Assembly: GCA_052386675.1 (NCBI GenBank)
Contig: JBQTJX010000001.1
Location: forward strand, 1-64,000
Source of the DNA: RBG-16-66-20 sp052386675
Lineage (GTDB): Bacteria; Pseudomonadota; Gammaproteobacteria; Burkholderiales; SG8-39
DNA: 64,000 nucleotides
Direction: 5' to 3'
Made by a program: the position numbers and the translations under genes. The notes beneath the pieces were generated by a model, which had not been told where the DNA came from, made no database searches, and saw nothing but the letters and a program-made list of their open reading frames with translations. Each line of letters starts with the position of its first letter. The first letter of the stretch is position 1. Positions 16,786 through 25,291 of this stretch are shown here, piece after piece.

Positions 16786-17793
16786 TCACCAGCCCGCCAA
16801 CACCAGCTTCCCGATCATCCCCTTGGATTCCAGCTCCGCGTGCGCCGCACGCAGGTTGGCGGCGTTGATCGGCGCCAGCGTCTCGGTCATGGTGCATTTC
16901 ACCTCGCCCGCGTCGATCCAGCCGGCCACCCGCGCAAGCAAGCGGTGCTGCTCCCGCATGTCGGCGGTCTGGAACGTCGAGCGCACGAACATCGCCTCCC
17001 ACGCGAAGCGCAGCGCCTTCCTCTGGAGCGCCATGATGTCGGCGGGCTTCTCGTTGCGCACGATCGAGCACACGCTGCCCTGGGGCTTCACCACGTCCGC
17101 GAGCTGCGTCCAGTACAGGTCGATGTCCGAGCAGATGAGCACGTAGTCCACCTCGGCCACGCCGATCGCCTTCAGCCCGTCCTTCAGCGGCTGGTGGTGG
17201 TTGACGATGTGCCGGGCGCCAAGGTCGCGGCACCACTTCTCGCTCGCGGGCCGGGACGCCGTGGCGATCACCTCCAGCCCCAGCCTGCGGCCGATCTGGA
17301 TCGCCATCGAACCCACGCCGCCCGCGCCGGCGATCACCAGCAGGCTCGCGCCAGCGCTCTTGCCGTCCGGGTCAACGCCCATGCGATCCACGATGCCCTC
17401 GTAGGCCGTGATCGTCGTCAGCGGCATCGCCGCGGCCTGCGCGAAATCGAGCGACGCGGGCTGCTTCGCCACGATGCGCTCGTCCACCAGCTGCAGCTGG
17501 GCGTTGCTGCCCGGGCGCTGGTTGGAGCCGGCGTAGTAGACCGGGTCGCCGCGCTTGAACAGCGTCACCTGCTCACCCACGGCTTCGACGGTCCCTGCCG
17601 CGTCCCAGCCCAGGATCCTGGGGACGGGATGGCCAAGCATCCGGATCTTGCAATCCACCGGGTTCACGGAAACCGCCTCGATGCGCACCAGGATGTCATG
17701 CCCTTTGGGCGCGGCCGGATCAGGAACCTCCGCGTCCACCAGCGAGCGCGGATCGGAGACAGGAAGGGGTTCGTTCGCTAGGATGGCTTTCAT
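16786..17793 (-). CDS. Zinc-type alcohol dehydrogenase-like / quinone oxidoreductase family protein
   Basis: A 335-residue medium-chain dehydrogenase/reductase of the zinc-free class. The N-terminal GroES-like part contains IEAVSVNPVDCKIR and the ILGWDAAGTVEAVG motif; the nucleotide-binding motif is AGAGGVGSMAIQIG. The cysteine/histidine set of structural-zinc alcohol dehydrogenases is absent, so it probably acts on quinones or enals with NAD(P)H. Its ATG lies on the opposite strand of the kynU start: the two start codons share CATG at 17791-17794. Confidence 0.85.
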   Translation of the reverse strand: MKAILANEPLPVSDPRSLVDAEVPDPAAPKGHDILVRIEAVSVNPVDCKIRMLGHPVPRILGWDAAGTVEAVGEQVTLFKRGDPVYYAGSNQRPGSNAQLQLVDERIVAKQPASLDFAQAAAMPLTTITAYEGIVDRMGVDPDGKSAGASLLVIAGAGGVGSMAIQIGRRLGLEVIATASRPASEKWCRDLGARHIVNHHQPLKDGLKAIGVAEVDYVLICSDIDLYWTQLADVVKPQGSVCSIVRNEKPADIMALQRKALRFAWEAMFVRSTFQTADMREQHRLLARVAGWIDAGEVKCTMTETLAPINAANLRAAHAELESKGMIGKLVLAGW

Positions 17794-19054
17794 GGAGTCG
17801 AGTTCTACCACAGCGGCGCTGGATCGCGACACGCTCGTTCGAATGGATGCCGCCGACCCGCTCGCGGCGAAGCGCGAAGCGTTCGCGCTGCCCGAAGGCG
17901 TGATCTACCTCGACGGCAACTCCCTTGGGGCGCTTCCCAGGCGGGTGGTCGCGCGCATGCGCCGCGCCGTGGAGCAGGAATGGGGCGAGGGCCTGATCCG
18001 GTCCTGGAACGACGCCGGCTGGTATCCCGCGCCGCGGCGCGCGGGCGCAGCCATCGCGCGACTGGTGGGGGCGAAGCCGGAAGAAGTGATCGTCTGCGAC
18101 TCCACCTCAGTCAACCTCTACAAGGCGCTGATCGCGGCGCTGCGCCTGCGGCCGGGACGCAAGCTCATCGTCTCCGAAAAGGGCAACTTCCCGACGGACG
18201 TCTACGTCAACGAGGGCGTGGCGGAGCTGATGGGCGTCGAACTGCGCTGCGTCGAGCACGGGGAAGTCGAATCGGCGATCCGCGCAGCGGGCGGCGATCT
18301 CGCGCTGGTCCAGCTCACCCACGTGAACTATCGCAGCGGGCTCGTCTACGACATGGCGCGCATCACCGCCCTCGCCCATGAACAGGGCGCGCTCGCGATC
18401 TGGGACCTGAGCCACAGCACCGGCACCCTGCCGGTGGACCTGAATGCCTGCGGCGTGGATTTCGCGGTGGGCTGCGGCTACAAGTACCTGAATGGCGGCC
18501 CCGGCTCGCCGGCTTTCATCTTCGTGGCCGAACGCCATCTGCCGAACGTCCGGCAACCGCTGCAAGGATGGCATGGCCATGCACGGCCGTTCGCCTTCGA
18601 CCATGACTACGCGCCGCACGCCGGCATCGACCGCATGCTGGTTGGCACCGCGCCGCAACTGAGCCTGATCGCCCTCGAGGAAGCGCTGACGGTGTTCGAG
18701 GACGTGGACATGCACGCGCTGCGCGCCAAAGGCAGCGCGCTGAGCGATTGCTTCATTCGCTTGGTGGACCAGGAACTCGCCGATCACGGCTTCGGCCTCG
18801 CCAGCCCGCGCGACGCAGTACTACGCGGCAGCCAGGTCTCGCTGACGCACCCGGAGGGCTACGCCATCATGCAGGCGCTCATCGCGCGCGGCGTCATCGG
18901 CGATTTCCGTGCGCCCGACGTGCTGCGCTTCGGCTTCGCCGGGCTGTACGTGCGCTACGTGGACGTGTGGAACGCGGTGGCGGCGCTGAAGGACATCATG
19001 GCGACGCGGGCGTGGGACCGGCCTGCGTTCAGGGAACGCAAGGCTGTGACCTGA
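17792..19054 (+). CDS. kynU: Kynureninase
   Basis: A 420-residue PLP enzyme that cleaves kynurenine to anthranilate and alanine, or the 3-hydroxy analogue. FALPEGVIYLDGNSLGALP near the N-terminus, the WDLSHSTG region with PLP-pocket Asp and His, and the PLP lysine in GCGYKYLNGGPG are conserved. The ATG at 17792 gives the usual N-terminal length; an ATG at 17843 is an alternative. It stands alone, without kynA or kynB in the window. Confidence 0.93.
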   Translation: MESSSTTAALDRDTLVRMDAADPLAAKREAFALPEGVIYLDGNSLGALPRRVVARMRRAVEQEWGEGLIRSWNDAGWYPAPRRAGAAIARLVGAKPEEVIVCDSTSVNLYKALIAALRLRPGRKLIVSEKGNFPTDVYVNEGVAELMGVELRCVEHGEVESAIRAAGGDLALVQLTHVNYRSGLVYDMARITALAHEQGALAIWDLSHSTGTLPVDLNACGVDFAVGCGYKYLNGGPGSPAFIFVAERHLPNVRQPLQGWHGHARPFAFDHDYAPHAGIDRMLVGTAPQLSLIALEEALTVFEDVDMHALRAKGSALSDCFIRLVDQELADHGFGLASPRDAVLRGSQVSLTHPEGYAIMQALIARGVIGDFRAPDVLRFGFAGLYVRYVDVWNAVAALKDIMATRAWDRPAFRERKAVT

Positions 19055-19105
19055 CTACGCATTGGCGTAGTAGTAATATGTCCGGGATCGATCCGGGAGG
19101 GGTGG

Positions 19106-19546
19106 GTGGCCGTAAGGGTTCTCGATGCCGGGGGCGGCAAGGTCATGCTGACGGGCGATGCACGCTCCGAGGTAGAGGCGGCACTCCAGAAGTATCTCGA
19201 TTCGGGATCAAAGGTCATTGCGGTCGTGGCGCTCGTGGGCAGGTCCTGGGTCGCCGCCTGCACGCCGCCCGCCACGGTTGAATCACTCGACGACTCGCAG
19301 ACGCTGAAACTCTCCGAGATTTCAGAACGGATCGGCATGGGTCAGGACGACACCGAGCTCTGCCGCGTGGAAACCGTCGGCTTCAAGAAGTTCATCACCG
19401 GGCCGACGCGCGTGGTGGTCGCCGCCAAGGTCGACGAGTTGAAGCAGTTCGGCGCGATCCAGATCGGCGAAGTCGAGGCCGTCGACGGCCAGTGGACGGC
19501 CATGGTGGACACGGCCGACGCAAAGAGCACAGGCTATCGCTGGTGA
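19106..19546 (+). CDS. Hypothetical protein
   Basis: A 146-residue protein with no family I recognise. It starts at a GTG with a purine-rich stretch (GGGAGGGG) just upstream. The predicted fold is alternating hydrophobic strands and helices without membrane segments or signal peptide. Single cysteines occur in VAACTPPA and ELCRVET. The upstream gap has a short hairpin (CTACGC-ATTG-GCGTAG, 19055-19070) and a 10-bp palindrome GGATCGATCC. It is followed by tRNA-Lys on the other strand. Confidence 0.6.
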   Translation: MAVRVLDAGGGKVMLTGDARSEVEAALQKYLDSGSKVIAVVALVGRSWVAACTPPATVESLDDSQTLKLSEISERIGMGQDDTELCRVETVGFKKFITGPTRVVVAAKVDELKQFGAIQIGEVEAVDGQWTAMVDTADAKSTGYRW

Positions 19547-19583
19547 CGGAAACCGGCCCGGCGCGAGCGGAGCCTTGAAGATT

Positions 19584-19659
19584 TGGTAGGCCGTGCCGGA
19601 TTCGAACCGGCGACCAACGGATTAAAAGTCCGCTGCTCTACCAGCTGAGCTAACGACCC
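19584..19659 (-). tRNA. tRNA-Lys (anticodon TTT)
   Basis: A 76-base tRNA on the minus strand with encoded CCA. The anticodon loop is CTTTTAA, giving anticodon TTT. The D-arm TTAGCTCAGCTGGTAGAGC and the T-arm GGTTCGAATCC are standard. The acceptor stem GGGTCGT/ACGGCCT has two G-T wobbles, including the terminal pair. It lies just downstream of queC, a placement common in Betaproteobacteria. Confidence 0.95.
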
Positions 19660-19713
19660 ATGGGAAAAACGCTGGAAAGGGGGCGAATTCTATCAAATCC
19701 CGCCCCGATTCCA

Positions 19714-20382
19714 CTAGAAGTAACGCGTGGAATCCGCGACGCCCGCCTCCGCAAACCCCTTTTTCCGGATCCGGCACGCATCGCAGGCGCCGCAAGCCCG
19801 CCCTTCGGCATCCGGCTGGTAGCAGGACACCGCTTCTGAAGGATCCACGCCCAGTTCCAGCGCCAGCTTCACGATCGCCGCCTTGGGCAACTCCACCAGG
19901 GGACCCCGCACCTGGATGCGCCGTCCCTCCACCGCCGCCTTGGTGGCCAGATTGGCCATCGCCTCGAAGGCACGCAGGTACTCCGGCCGGCAATCCGGGT
20001 AGCCGGAGTAGTCCACCGCGTTGGCGCCGACGAAAATCGCCTCGGCACGCAGTACTTCTGCCCAGGCCAGCGCGAGCGACAGCAGCACGGTATTGCGCGC
20101 CGGCACGTAGGTAACCGGGATGCCCGGCTCGATGCCGGCGATCGGCACCGCGATGGCGTGGTCGGTGAGCGCGGAGCCGCCGAACTGGGCGAGGTCAAGG
20201 CGCACGATGCGGTGTTCCTTCGCCCCCAGCCGCCGCGCGATGCGATCGGCCGCCTTCAGTTCGGCACGGTGGCGCTGGCCATAATCCACCGACAGGCACC
20301 AGCAGTCGTGGCCCTCGCGCCTCGCCCAGGCGAGCGTGGTGGCGGAATCCAGCCCGCCCGAGAGCAGGACGACGGCGTCTAT
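19714..20382 (-). CDS. queC: 7-cyano-7-deazaguanine synthase QueC, apparent ATA start
   Basis: A 222-residue enzyme that converts 7-carboxy-7-deazaguanine to preQ0 in queuosine synthesis. The PP-loop SGGLDS follows about 8 residues after the proposed start, and the zinc cysteines are in the C-terminal SCYQPDAEGRACGACDACR. No ATG, GTG or TTG in frame lies before the PP-loop; the first such codon is a GTG at 20289, which would delete it. The best start is an ATA at 20380-20382 that overlaps the cpoB stop (AAAATAGAC), giving the normal family N-terminus. This is either a rare start, translational coupling from cpoB, or a base error. Confidence 0.85.
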   Translation of the reverse strand: MDAVVLLSGGLDSATTLAWARREGHDCWCLSVDYGQRHRAELKAADRIARRLGAKEHRIVRLDLAQFGGSALTDHAIAVPIAGIEPGIPVTYVPARNTVLLSLALAWAEVLRAEAIFVGANAVDYSGYPDCRPEYLRAFEAMANLATKAAVEGRRIQVRGPLVELPKAAIVKLALELGVDPSEAVSCYQPDAEGRACGACDACRIRKKGFAEAGVADSTRYF

Positions 20383-21152
20383 TTTCGGGCGCCCTGTGCC
20401 AGGCGCTGCTTTGCGCTCGCCGCGGCCGGGCTGGCCGGATACCTGGCGACCAGGCTCTCGAGCGTGCGCTGCGCGCCACGCCGGTCTGCCAGCGCCTCCT
20501 GCGAGGAGGCAATGTTCAGCAGTGCGTCGGGCGCCTTGGCGTCGTCGGGCCAGGCCGAGAGCACGCGCTGCTGCGCGGCGATGGCCTGGCGGTAGTCGCG
20601 CTGCGCGAAGTGCGCGTTGCCGATCCAGTACTGCGCCGAGGGCGCGAGCTTGCTGGAGGGATAGGTGACCAGGAACCCCTGGAACGCCGAGATGGCGAGC
20701 GGATAGTTGCCGAGCTTGAACTGGTTCAGCGCCGCCTCATAGGCTTTGGTCTCGGCCGGGGGCGGACCGGCGTCGGCAGGGGGCTTTTCGGCCGCCGCAG
20801 CCGCGGCCTTTTCACGTTCCTGCTCCAGCTTCCTCAGGCGCGTGTCGATGTCGACGTACAGGTCCTTGCCGCGCTTGTCCGCGGTCTCGACCTGGTTCTG
20901 CGTGACTTCGAGCTGGCCGCGCAGGCGGGCGATCTCGCCCCGCAGCGCTTCGATCTGGGCTGCGAGTTCGAGCAGCGCGCGCCGGTCCTCGACCCGCGCC
21001 AGGCGCTCCTCGACGGTCTTGCCGGCCGCCTCGACCTGCTTGCGCAGGTCCTCGATTCTCTGGCGCGCGATGTTGTCGTCAAAGATCGCCTGTGCAGCCC
21101 CCGGCAGCGCGAGGCAGGCGGCGAGCAACGCGGCGGCGCCCTGCCTGCGCAT
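20379..21152 (-). CDS. cpoB: Cell division coordinator CpoB (YbgF)
   Basis: A 257-residue periplasmic protein that links Tol-Pal with peptidoglycan synthesis at the septum. A signal peptide (LLAACLALPGAAQA) is followed by a coiled coil (about residues 30-115) and a C-terminal TPR region with ALNQFKLGNYPLAISAFQGF and YWIGNAHFAQRDYRQAI. It is the last envelope gene of the tol-pal operon, 3 bases after pal. Confidence 0.94.
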   Translation of the reverse strand: MRRQGAAALLAACLALPGAAQAIFDDNIARQRIEDLRKQVEAAGKTVEERLARVEDRRALLELAAQIEALRGEIARLRGQLEVTQNQVETADKRGKDLYVDIDTRLRKLEQEREKAAAAAAEKPPADAGPPPAETKAYEAALNQFKLGNYPLAISAFQGFLVTYPSSKLAPSAQYWIGNAHFAQRDYRQAIAAQQRVLSAWPDDAKAPDALLNIASSQEALADRRGAQRTLESLVARYPASPAAASAKQRLAQGARK

Positions 21153-21155
21153 CGA

Positions 21156-21719
21156 CTAAAACTCTCCGGAGTAGAGGATGTCGCTGCGCCGGTTCTTGGA
21201 CCAGGCGGCTTCGTCGCGTCCCTGGTCGGAGGGCTTCTCCTCGCCCAGGCTCACCGCCTCGACCTGCTCTTCCTTCACCCCCAGCAGCATGAGCATCTTC
21301 TTCAGCCCGTCGGAGCGGCGCTGGCCAAGGCCGATGTTGTACTCGCGGCTGCCGCGCTCGTCGGTGTTGCCCTGGAGCAGCATCTTCAACTGCGGATTAG
21401 CGCGCAGATACCTGGCGTGCGCTTCCACCAGCTCGCGGTACTGGTCCTTGACGGTGTACTGGTCGAGGTCGTAGTAGATGGAGCGCCGCGACAGGATGTT
21501 GCCCGGGTCGTTGTGGGGCGCGCGCGCCGGCGTCTTGCCGGCGCCGGTGAGGTCGACGCGGGCGACGCCGCCGGGCTTGACCGGCTGCGTGGTCGCGCCG
21601 GGCTGGGCGGCGCCCTGCTGGCGCTCCTCGACGGCGGCCGGCTTTTGCTCGTCCTCCGGGGTGCTGGAGCAGGCCGCGAGGCCCGCGACCGCGGCGAAAG
21701 CAATCAGGATGGAACGCAT
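21156..21719 (-). CDS. pal: Peptidoglycan-associated lipoprotein Pal
   Basis: A 187-residue outer-membrane lipoprotein. The signal peptide ends in the lipobox LAAC with the acylated Cys directly after, and an OmpA-like C-terminal domain binds peptidoglycan (GNTDERGSREYNIGLGQRR). The start was taken at MRSILIAF because it gives a proper lipoprotein signal; a TTG-type start seven codons earlier would overlap tolB. It works with TolB in outer-membrane constriction. Confidence 0.96.
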   Translation of the reverse strand: MRSILIAFAAVAGLAACSSTPEDEQKPAAVEERQQGAAQPGATTQPVKPGGVARVDLTGAGKTPARAPHNDPGNILSRRSIYYDLDQYTVKDQYRELVEAHARYLRANPQLKMLLQGNTDERGSREYNIGLGQRRSDGLKKMLMLLGVKEEQVEAVSLGEEKPSDQGRDEAAWSKNRRSDILYSGEF

Positions 21720-21736
21720 GGGCTGGCTCCTTTTGG

Positions 21737-23017
21737 TCATTTCGTGAACGGCCCCCAGGCCGGCTCGCGGACATCGCCCGCGGAGATGGTGAGGCGCTGC
21801 TTGACGCGGCCGTCGGAGGATACCGCCGACAGCACGCCGCGGTTGCCGACCACGGTCGCGAGCAGGATCATGCGGCCATTGGGCGCGAAACTGGGCGATT
21901 CGTCCTTGTCGCTGTCGGTGATCACCTGCGTCTGGCGCGTCGCGAGGTCCATGGTCGCAACCTGGTATTTGCCGCCGTTGCGCGCGATGTACGCGAGCAG
22001 CCTGCCATCCGGGCTGACGCGAGGCGACACGTTGTAGGTCCCCTCGAAGGTCACGCGCTGCGGCTCCCCGCCCCCGGCCGGCATGCGATAGACCTGCGGG
22101 CTGCCGCCGCGGTCGGAGGTGAAGTAGATGCTCTGGCCGTCGGGCGAGAACACCGGCTCGGTGTCGATGCCGTTGGAACTGGACAGGCGCCGCACGCCGC
22201 TGCCGTCGGGGTTCACCAGGTACAGCTGCGAGCCGCCGTCGCGCGACAGCGACACCGCGAGGCGCGAGCCGTCGGGCGACCAGGCCGGCGCCGAGTTGGA
22301 GCCCTTGAAGTTGGCCGCCACGTGGCGCTTGCCGTCGACGAGCGAATGCACGTAGACCACCGGCTTCTTGTTCTCGAAGGAAACGTAGGCGAGGCGCCGG
22401 CCGTCGGGCGACCAGGCGGGCGAGATGATCGGCTCCAGCGAGGCGAGCGCCGTCTCCTCCCCTGCGCCATCGGCGTCCGCGATCTGCAGCTCGAAGCGCG
22501 GGCCGCGCTTGACGACGTAGGCGATGCGCGTGGAGAACACGCCGCGGATGCCGGTCAGCTTCTCGTAGATGTAATCCGAGATCCGGTGCGCGGTGGCGCG
22601 CATCTGGTCGCGCGACAGGGTGTAGGCCACGCCCGACAGGTCGGCGCCCTTGACCGCGTCATGGAGCTTGAAGCGCACCTCGAAGCGGCCGTCGGGCCGC
22701 AGCGCCACCGAGCCAAGCACCAATGCATCGGCCAGGCGCGAGCGCCACTCGGCGTAGTTGACCGCGGAGGCCTCCGTGGGCAGAGGCACCATCGGCGGCA
22801 CCTCCAGGATGCGGAACATGCCGCTGCGTTCCAGGTCGGCCCTGACGATGGCGCTCACCACCGAGCCGCCGGCCGCAGCTTCTCCGGCGAACGGGGCCAC
22901 GGCGATCGGGATGCGCTGCGCGCCCGCACCGGTGATCTCGATGGACAGCTGCGCGGCCGCAACTTGCGGAAGGAAAGCCACGACAAAGGCGACAAGCAGC
23001 TTTCTCATGCGCGGCAT
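21737..23017 (-). CDS. tolB: Tol-Pal system protein TolB
   Basis: A 426-residue periplasmic beta-propeller protein. The signal peptide MRKLLVAFVVAFLPQVAAAQ is followed by the TolB N-terminal domain and five or six propeller blades with repeated SPDGRRLAYVS, SPDGSRLAVS and SPDGQSIYFTS motifs. The ATG at 23017 overlaps the tolA stop as TAATG; a second in-frame ATG three codons later is also possible. Confidence 0.95.
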   Translation of the reverse strand: MPRMRKLLVAFVVAFLPQVAAAQLSIEITGAGAQRIPIAVAPFAGEAAAGGSVVSAIVRADLERSGMFRILEVPPMVPLPTEASAVNYAEWRSRLADALVLGSVALRPDGRFEVRFKLHDAVKGADLSGVAYTLSRDQMRATAHRISDYIYEKLTGIRGVFSTRIAYVVKRGPRFELQIADADGAGEETALASLEPIISPAWSPDGRRLAYVSFENKKPVVYVHSLVDGKRHVAANFKGSNSAPAWSPDGSRLAVSLSRDGGSQLYLVNPDGSGVRRLSSSNGIDTEPVFSPDGQSIYFTSDRGGSPQVYRMPAGGGEPQRVTFEGTYNVSPRVSPDGRLLAYIARNGGKYQVATMDLATRQTQVITDSDKDESPSFAPNGRMILLATVVGNRGVLSAVSSDGRVKQRLTISAGDVREPAWGPFTK

Positions 23018-23802
23018 TATACGGGGTCGAGCGGGCGGAACTTGAGCTCGAGCTCGCGGCGGGACTGCTCCGGCCGGTCCGGGCGTGGCAGCGGCGAGGA
23101 TTTCAGGATCGCGCGCTCCACTGCCTGGTCGTAACCCGCGTGCCCGCTCGACTTGCGCAGCTTCACCGACAGTACCTCTCCCGTTGGGAGTTGTACGACA
23201 TCGAAGATCGCCTCCGGGTTCCCCTTGATGTCCTGCGGCAGCACGATGTTGCCCTTGATCTTGCCGCGGATCTTCGCGATCCAGCCCTCGAGCGCGCGGG
23301 TGCTCGCGGCCGCGCTCGCCTGCGCCGCTTCGCGCTTGAGCTGGTCGGCGATCTGCTGGCGCTCGCGATCGCTGGCGAGCGCCATTTGTTCGCGCGCCAG
23401 TTCCTCCTTCATCCGCTTCTCGGCTTCGTCCACCCGTGGCTTCAACGGCACAGGCTTCGGAACGGGTTTGGGCCTGGGTTCGATTTTCTTCGCCTCGGGT
23501 TTGGGCTTGGGCGGAGGCGCCTTCTCGGCGATATCGGGCTTCTCGATGCGAGGCTCCGGCTTGGGAGCAGGAGGCGGAGGCGCTGGCTCGACCTTCGGCG
23601 CCGGCTTGGGCTCGACCACCGGCGGGGGCGCGGCCTGCGGCGCCTCCCACAGCTCCACGGTCACCGACTCCGGCGGCCGGTTCTGCCAGCGCACGCCGAA
23701 GACGAGCACCAGCGCAAGCAGGACATGGACCGCGACCGCCAGCGCCAGCGAAAGCAGCGATCCCGGCTCTGCCCGCTCCTCGAAGACCGCCGCCGCGCTC
23801 AT
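23017..23802 (-). CDS. tolA: TolA inner-membrane protein
   Basis: A 261-residue protein spanning the periplasm. One membrane helix near residues 15-36 (LLSLALAVAVHVLLALVLVF), a Pro/Lys/Glu-rich segment and then a charged helical segment lead to a C-terminal TonB-like domain (EAIFDVVQLPTGEVLSVKLR). It is shorter than E. coli TolA, mostly in the helical part. Start overlaps tolR stop by 4 bases. Confidence 0.93.
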   Translation of the reverse strand: MSAAAVFEERAEPGSLLSLALAVAVHVLLALVLVFGVRWQNRPPESVTVELWEAPQAAPPPVVEPKPAPKVEPAPPPPAPKPEPRIEKPDIAEKAPPPKPKPEAKKIEPRPKPVPKPVPLKPRVDEAEKRMKEELAREQMALASDRERQQIADQLKREAAQASAAASTRALEGWIAKIRGKIKGNIVLPQDIKGNPEAIFDVVQLPTGEVLSVKLRKSSGHAGYDQAVERAILKSSPLPRPDRPEQSRRELELKFRPLDPV

Positions 23803-24209
23803 TGCCTGGGTTTCACCTGCAGCCCGACGCGCTCGACGCCCCTGGCGCGCAGCTCATCCATCACCTGCAGCACCGCCTCGTATTTCACGTTCTTGTCCCC
23901 CGCGATCAGCACCGGGGTCTTCGGGTCCTTGACCAGCGACTTGACCTCGCCGATGGCGATGGCGCGCTCGCTGAGGATGCGCCCGGCGGCGTCCCGCTCG
24001 CGCACCGTGAGGGAGCGGTCCTCCAGGATGATCACCTCGATGGGCGCCAGCTTCGGCGCGCTCGCCGCGCCCACCGAGGGCAGCTCGATCACCCCGGGGG
24101 TCACCAGCGGCGCGGTGACCATGAAGATCACCAGCAGCACCAGCATCACGTCGACGTAGGGCACGACGTTGATCTCGTGCATCGGGCCGCGCTTGCTGCG
24201 CGTCCTCAT
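23799..24209 (-). CDS. tolR: TolR biopolymer transport protein
   Basis: A 136-residue ExbD/TolR protein. The single membrane helix carries the proton-relay Asp (NVVPYVDVMLVLLVIFMV), followed by the periplasmic domain with GDKNVKYEAVLQVMDELR. It abuts tolQ, with its first base one after the tolQ stop region. Confidence 0.95.
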   Translation of the reverse strand: MRTRSKRGPMHEINVVPYVDVMLVLLVIFMVTAPLVTPGVIELPSVGAASAPKLAPIEVIILEDRSLTVRERDAAGRILSERAIAIGEVKSLVKDPKTPVLIAGDKNVKYEAVLQVMDELRARGVERVGLQVKPRQ

Positions 24210-24893
24210 CTAGCGGACCACCGCCTGGCGCTGCAGGACGTTGGAGAACTCCTCCATGAAGCTCTCGAAGTGGATCGCGAGGCGGTCGATGTCGTGCGAA
24301 AAGCGGTTGTATGCGACCACCGCGGGGATCGCGGCGAACAGTCCGATGGCGGTCGCGATCAGCGCTTCCGCAATCCCCGGGGCCACCTGGGCCAGCGTCG
24401 CCTGCTGCACGTTCGCCAGGCTCCGGAACGCATGCATGATCCCCCACACCGTGCCGAACAGGCCCACATAGGGGCTCACCGAGCCGGTCGAGGCGAGGAA
24501 CGAGAGATGGCGCTCCAGCATGTCCATCTCGCGCTGGTAGGTTGCGCGCATGGCGCGCCGGGCGCCATCCACCATCACGGAGGGCTCGGTGCCGCGCTGG
24601 CCCCGGAGCTTGGTGAACTCGCGAAAGCCGGCCTCGAAGATGCGCTCCAGGCTGCCGATGGTGTGGCGCGCGTTGACCGAGCCCTGGTAGAGCGCGTTCA
24701 GGTCGTTGCCGCTCCAGAACTCGCGCTCGAACTGCTCGGTCTGGGCGCGCGCGCTGCGGATGGCGAACCACTTGCGGAAGATGAACATCCACGACATGAA
24801 CGACACCGCCAACAGGAGCAGCATCACCGCCTTCACCACGACGGAGGCATTCATGACCAGGTTCCAGAGGTCCATGTCCTGCGTCACGCTCAT
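24210..24893 (-). CDS. tolQ: TolQ proton-channel protein
   Basis: A 227-residue ExbB/TolQ protein with three membrane helices: one near residue 20, and two after residue 130 (SPYVGLFGTVWGIMHAF and AIGLFAAIPAVVAYNRF). It uses the proton-motive force with TolR to energise TolA. The start overlaps the ybgC stop by 4 bases. Confidence 0.96.
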   Translation of the reverse strand: MSVTQDMDLWNLVMNASVVVKAVMLLLLAVSFMSWMFIFRKWFAIRSARAQTEQFEREFWSGNDLNALYQGSVNARHTIGSLERIFEAGFREFTKLRGQRGTEPSVMVDGARRAMRATYQREMDMLERHLSFLASTGSVSPYVGLFGTVWGIMHAFRSLANVQQATLAQVAPGIAEALIATAIGLFAAIPAVVAYNRFSHDIDRLAIHFESFMEEFSNVLQRQAVVR

Positions 24894-25291
24894 GCTGCGA
24901 TCCTCGCGGTAAGTTCTTCGGAAATGGGTTGCGGTTTCATGTCCCTATGCCGCACGCAGGCCACCTGGATGCGCGCCGCCGCGCACAGGCGGCCATCGTC
25001 CAGCCGCGCCTCCTGATCCAGCCACAGGTAGGCGCGCCTCACTTCCGCGGGCTTGACGCTCACCGTCAGCAGGTCGTCCAGCCGCGCCCCGATCCTGAAG
25101 TCGATTTCGGCGCGCACCACCACGAACCCGAGACCTTCGACAGCGGCCATGCGCTGCTGGTTCACTTCCAGGCTGCGCAACCACTCGCTGCGCGCGCGCT
25201 CGAAGAAGCGCAGGTAGTTGGCGTAGTAGACCACGCCGCCCAGGTCGGTGTCCTCGTAGTAGACGCGTACCGGGAAGCTGAACGTTTTCAA
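24890..25291 (-). CDS. ybgC: Acyl-CoA thioesterase YbgC
   Basis: A 133-residue hotdog-fold thioesterase of the tol-pal cluster. The active-site block YYEDTDLGGVVYYANYLRFFER contains the catalytic Asp. The start is a TTG at 25291 that overlaps the ruvB stop as TTGA; the next ATG would remove the active site. Confidence 0.93.
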   Translation of the reverse strand: MKTFSFPVRVYYEDTDLGGVVYYANYLRFFERARSEWLRSLEVNQQRMAAVEGLGFVVVRAEIDFRIGARLDDLLTVSVKPAEVRRAYLWLDQEARLDDGRLCAAARIQVACVRHRDMKPQPISEELTARIAA

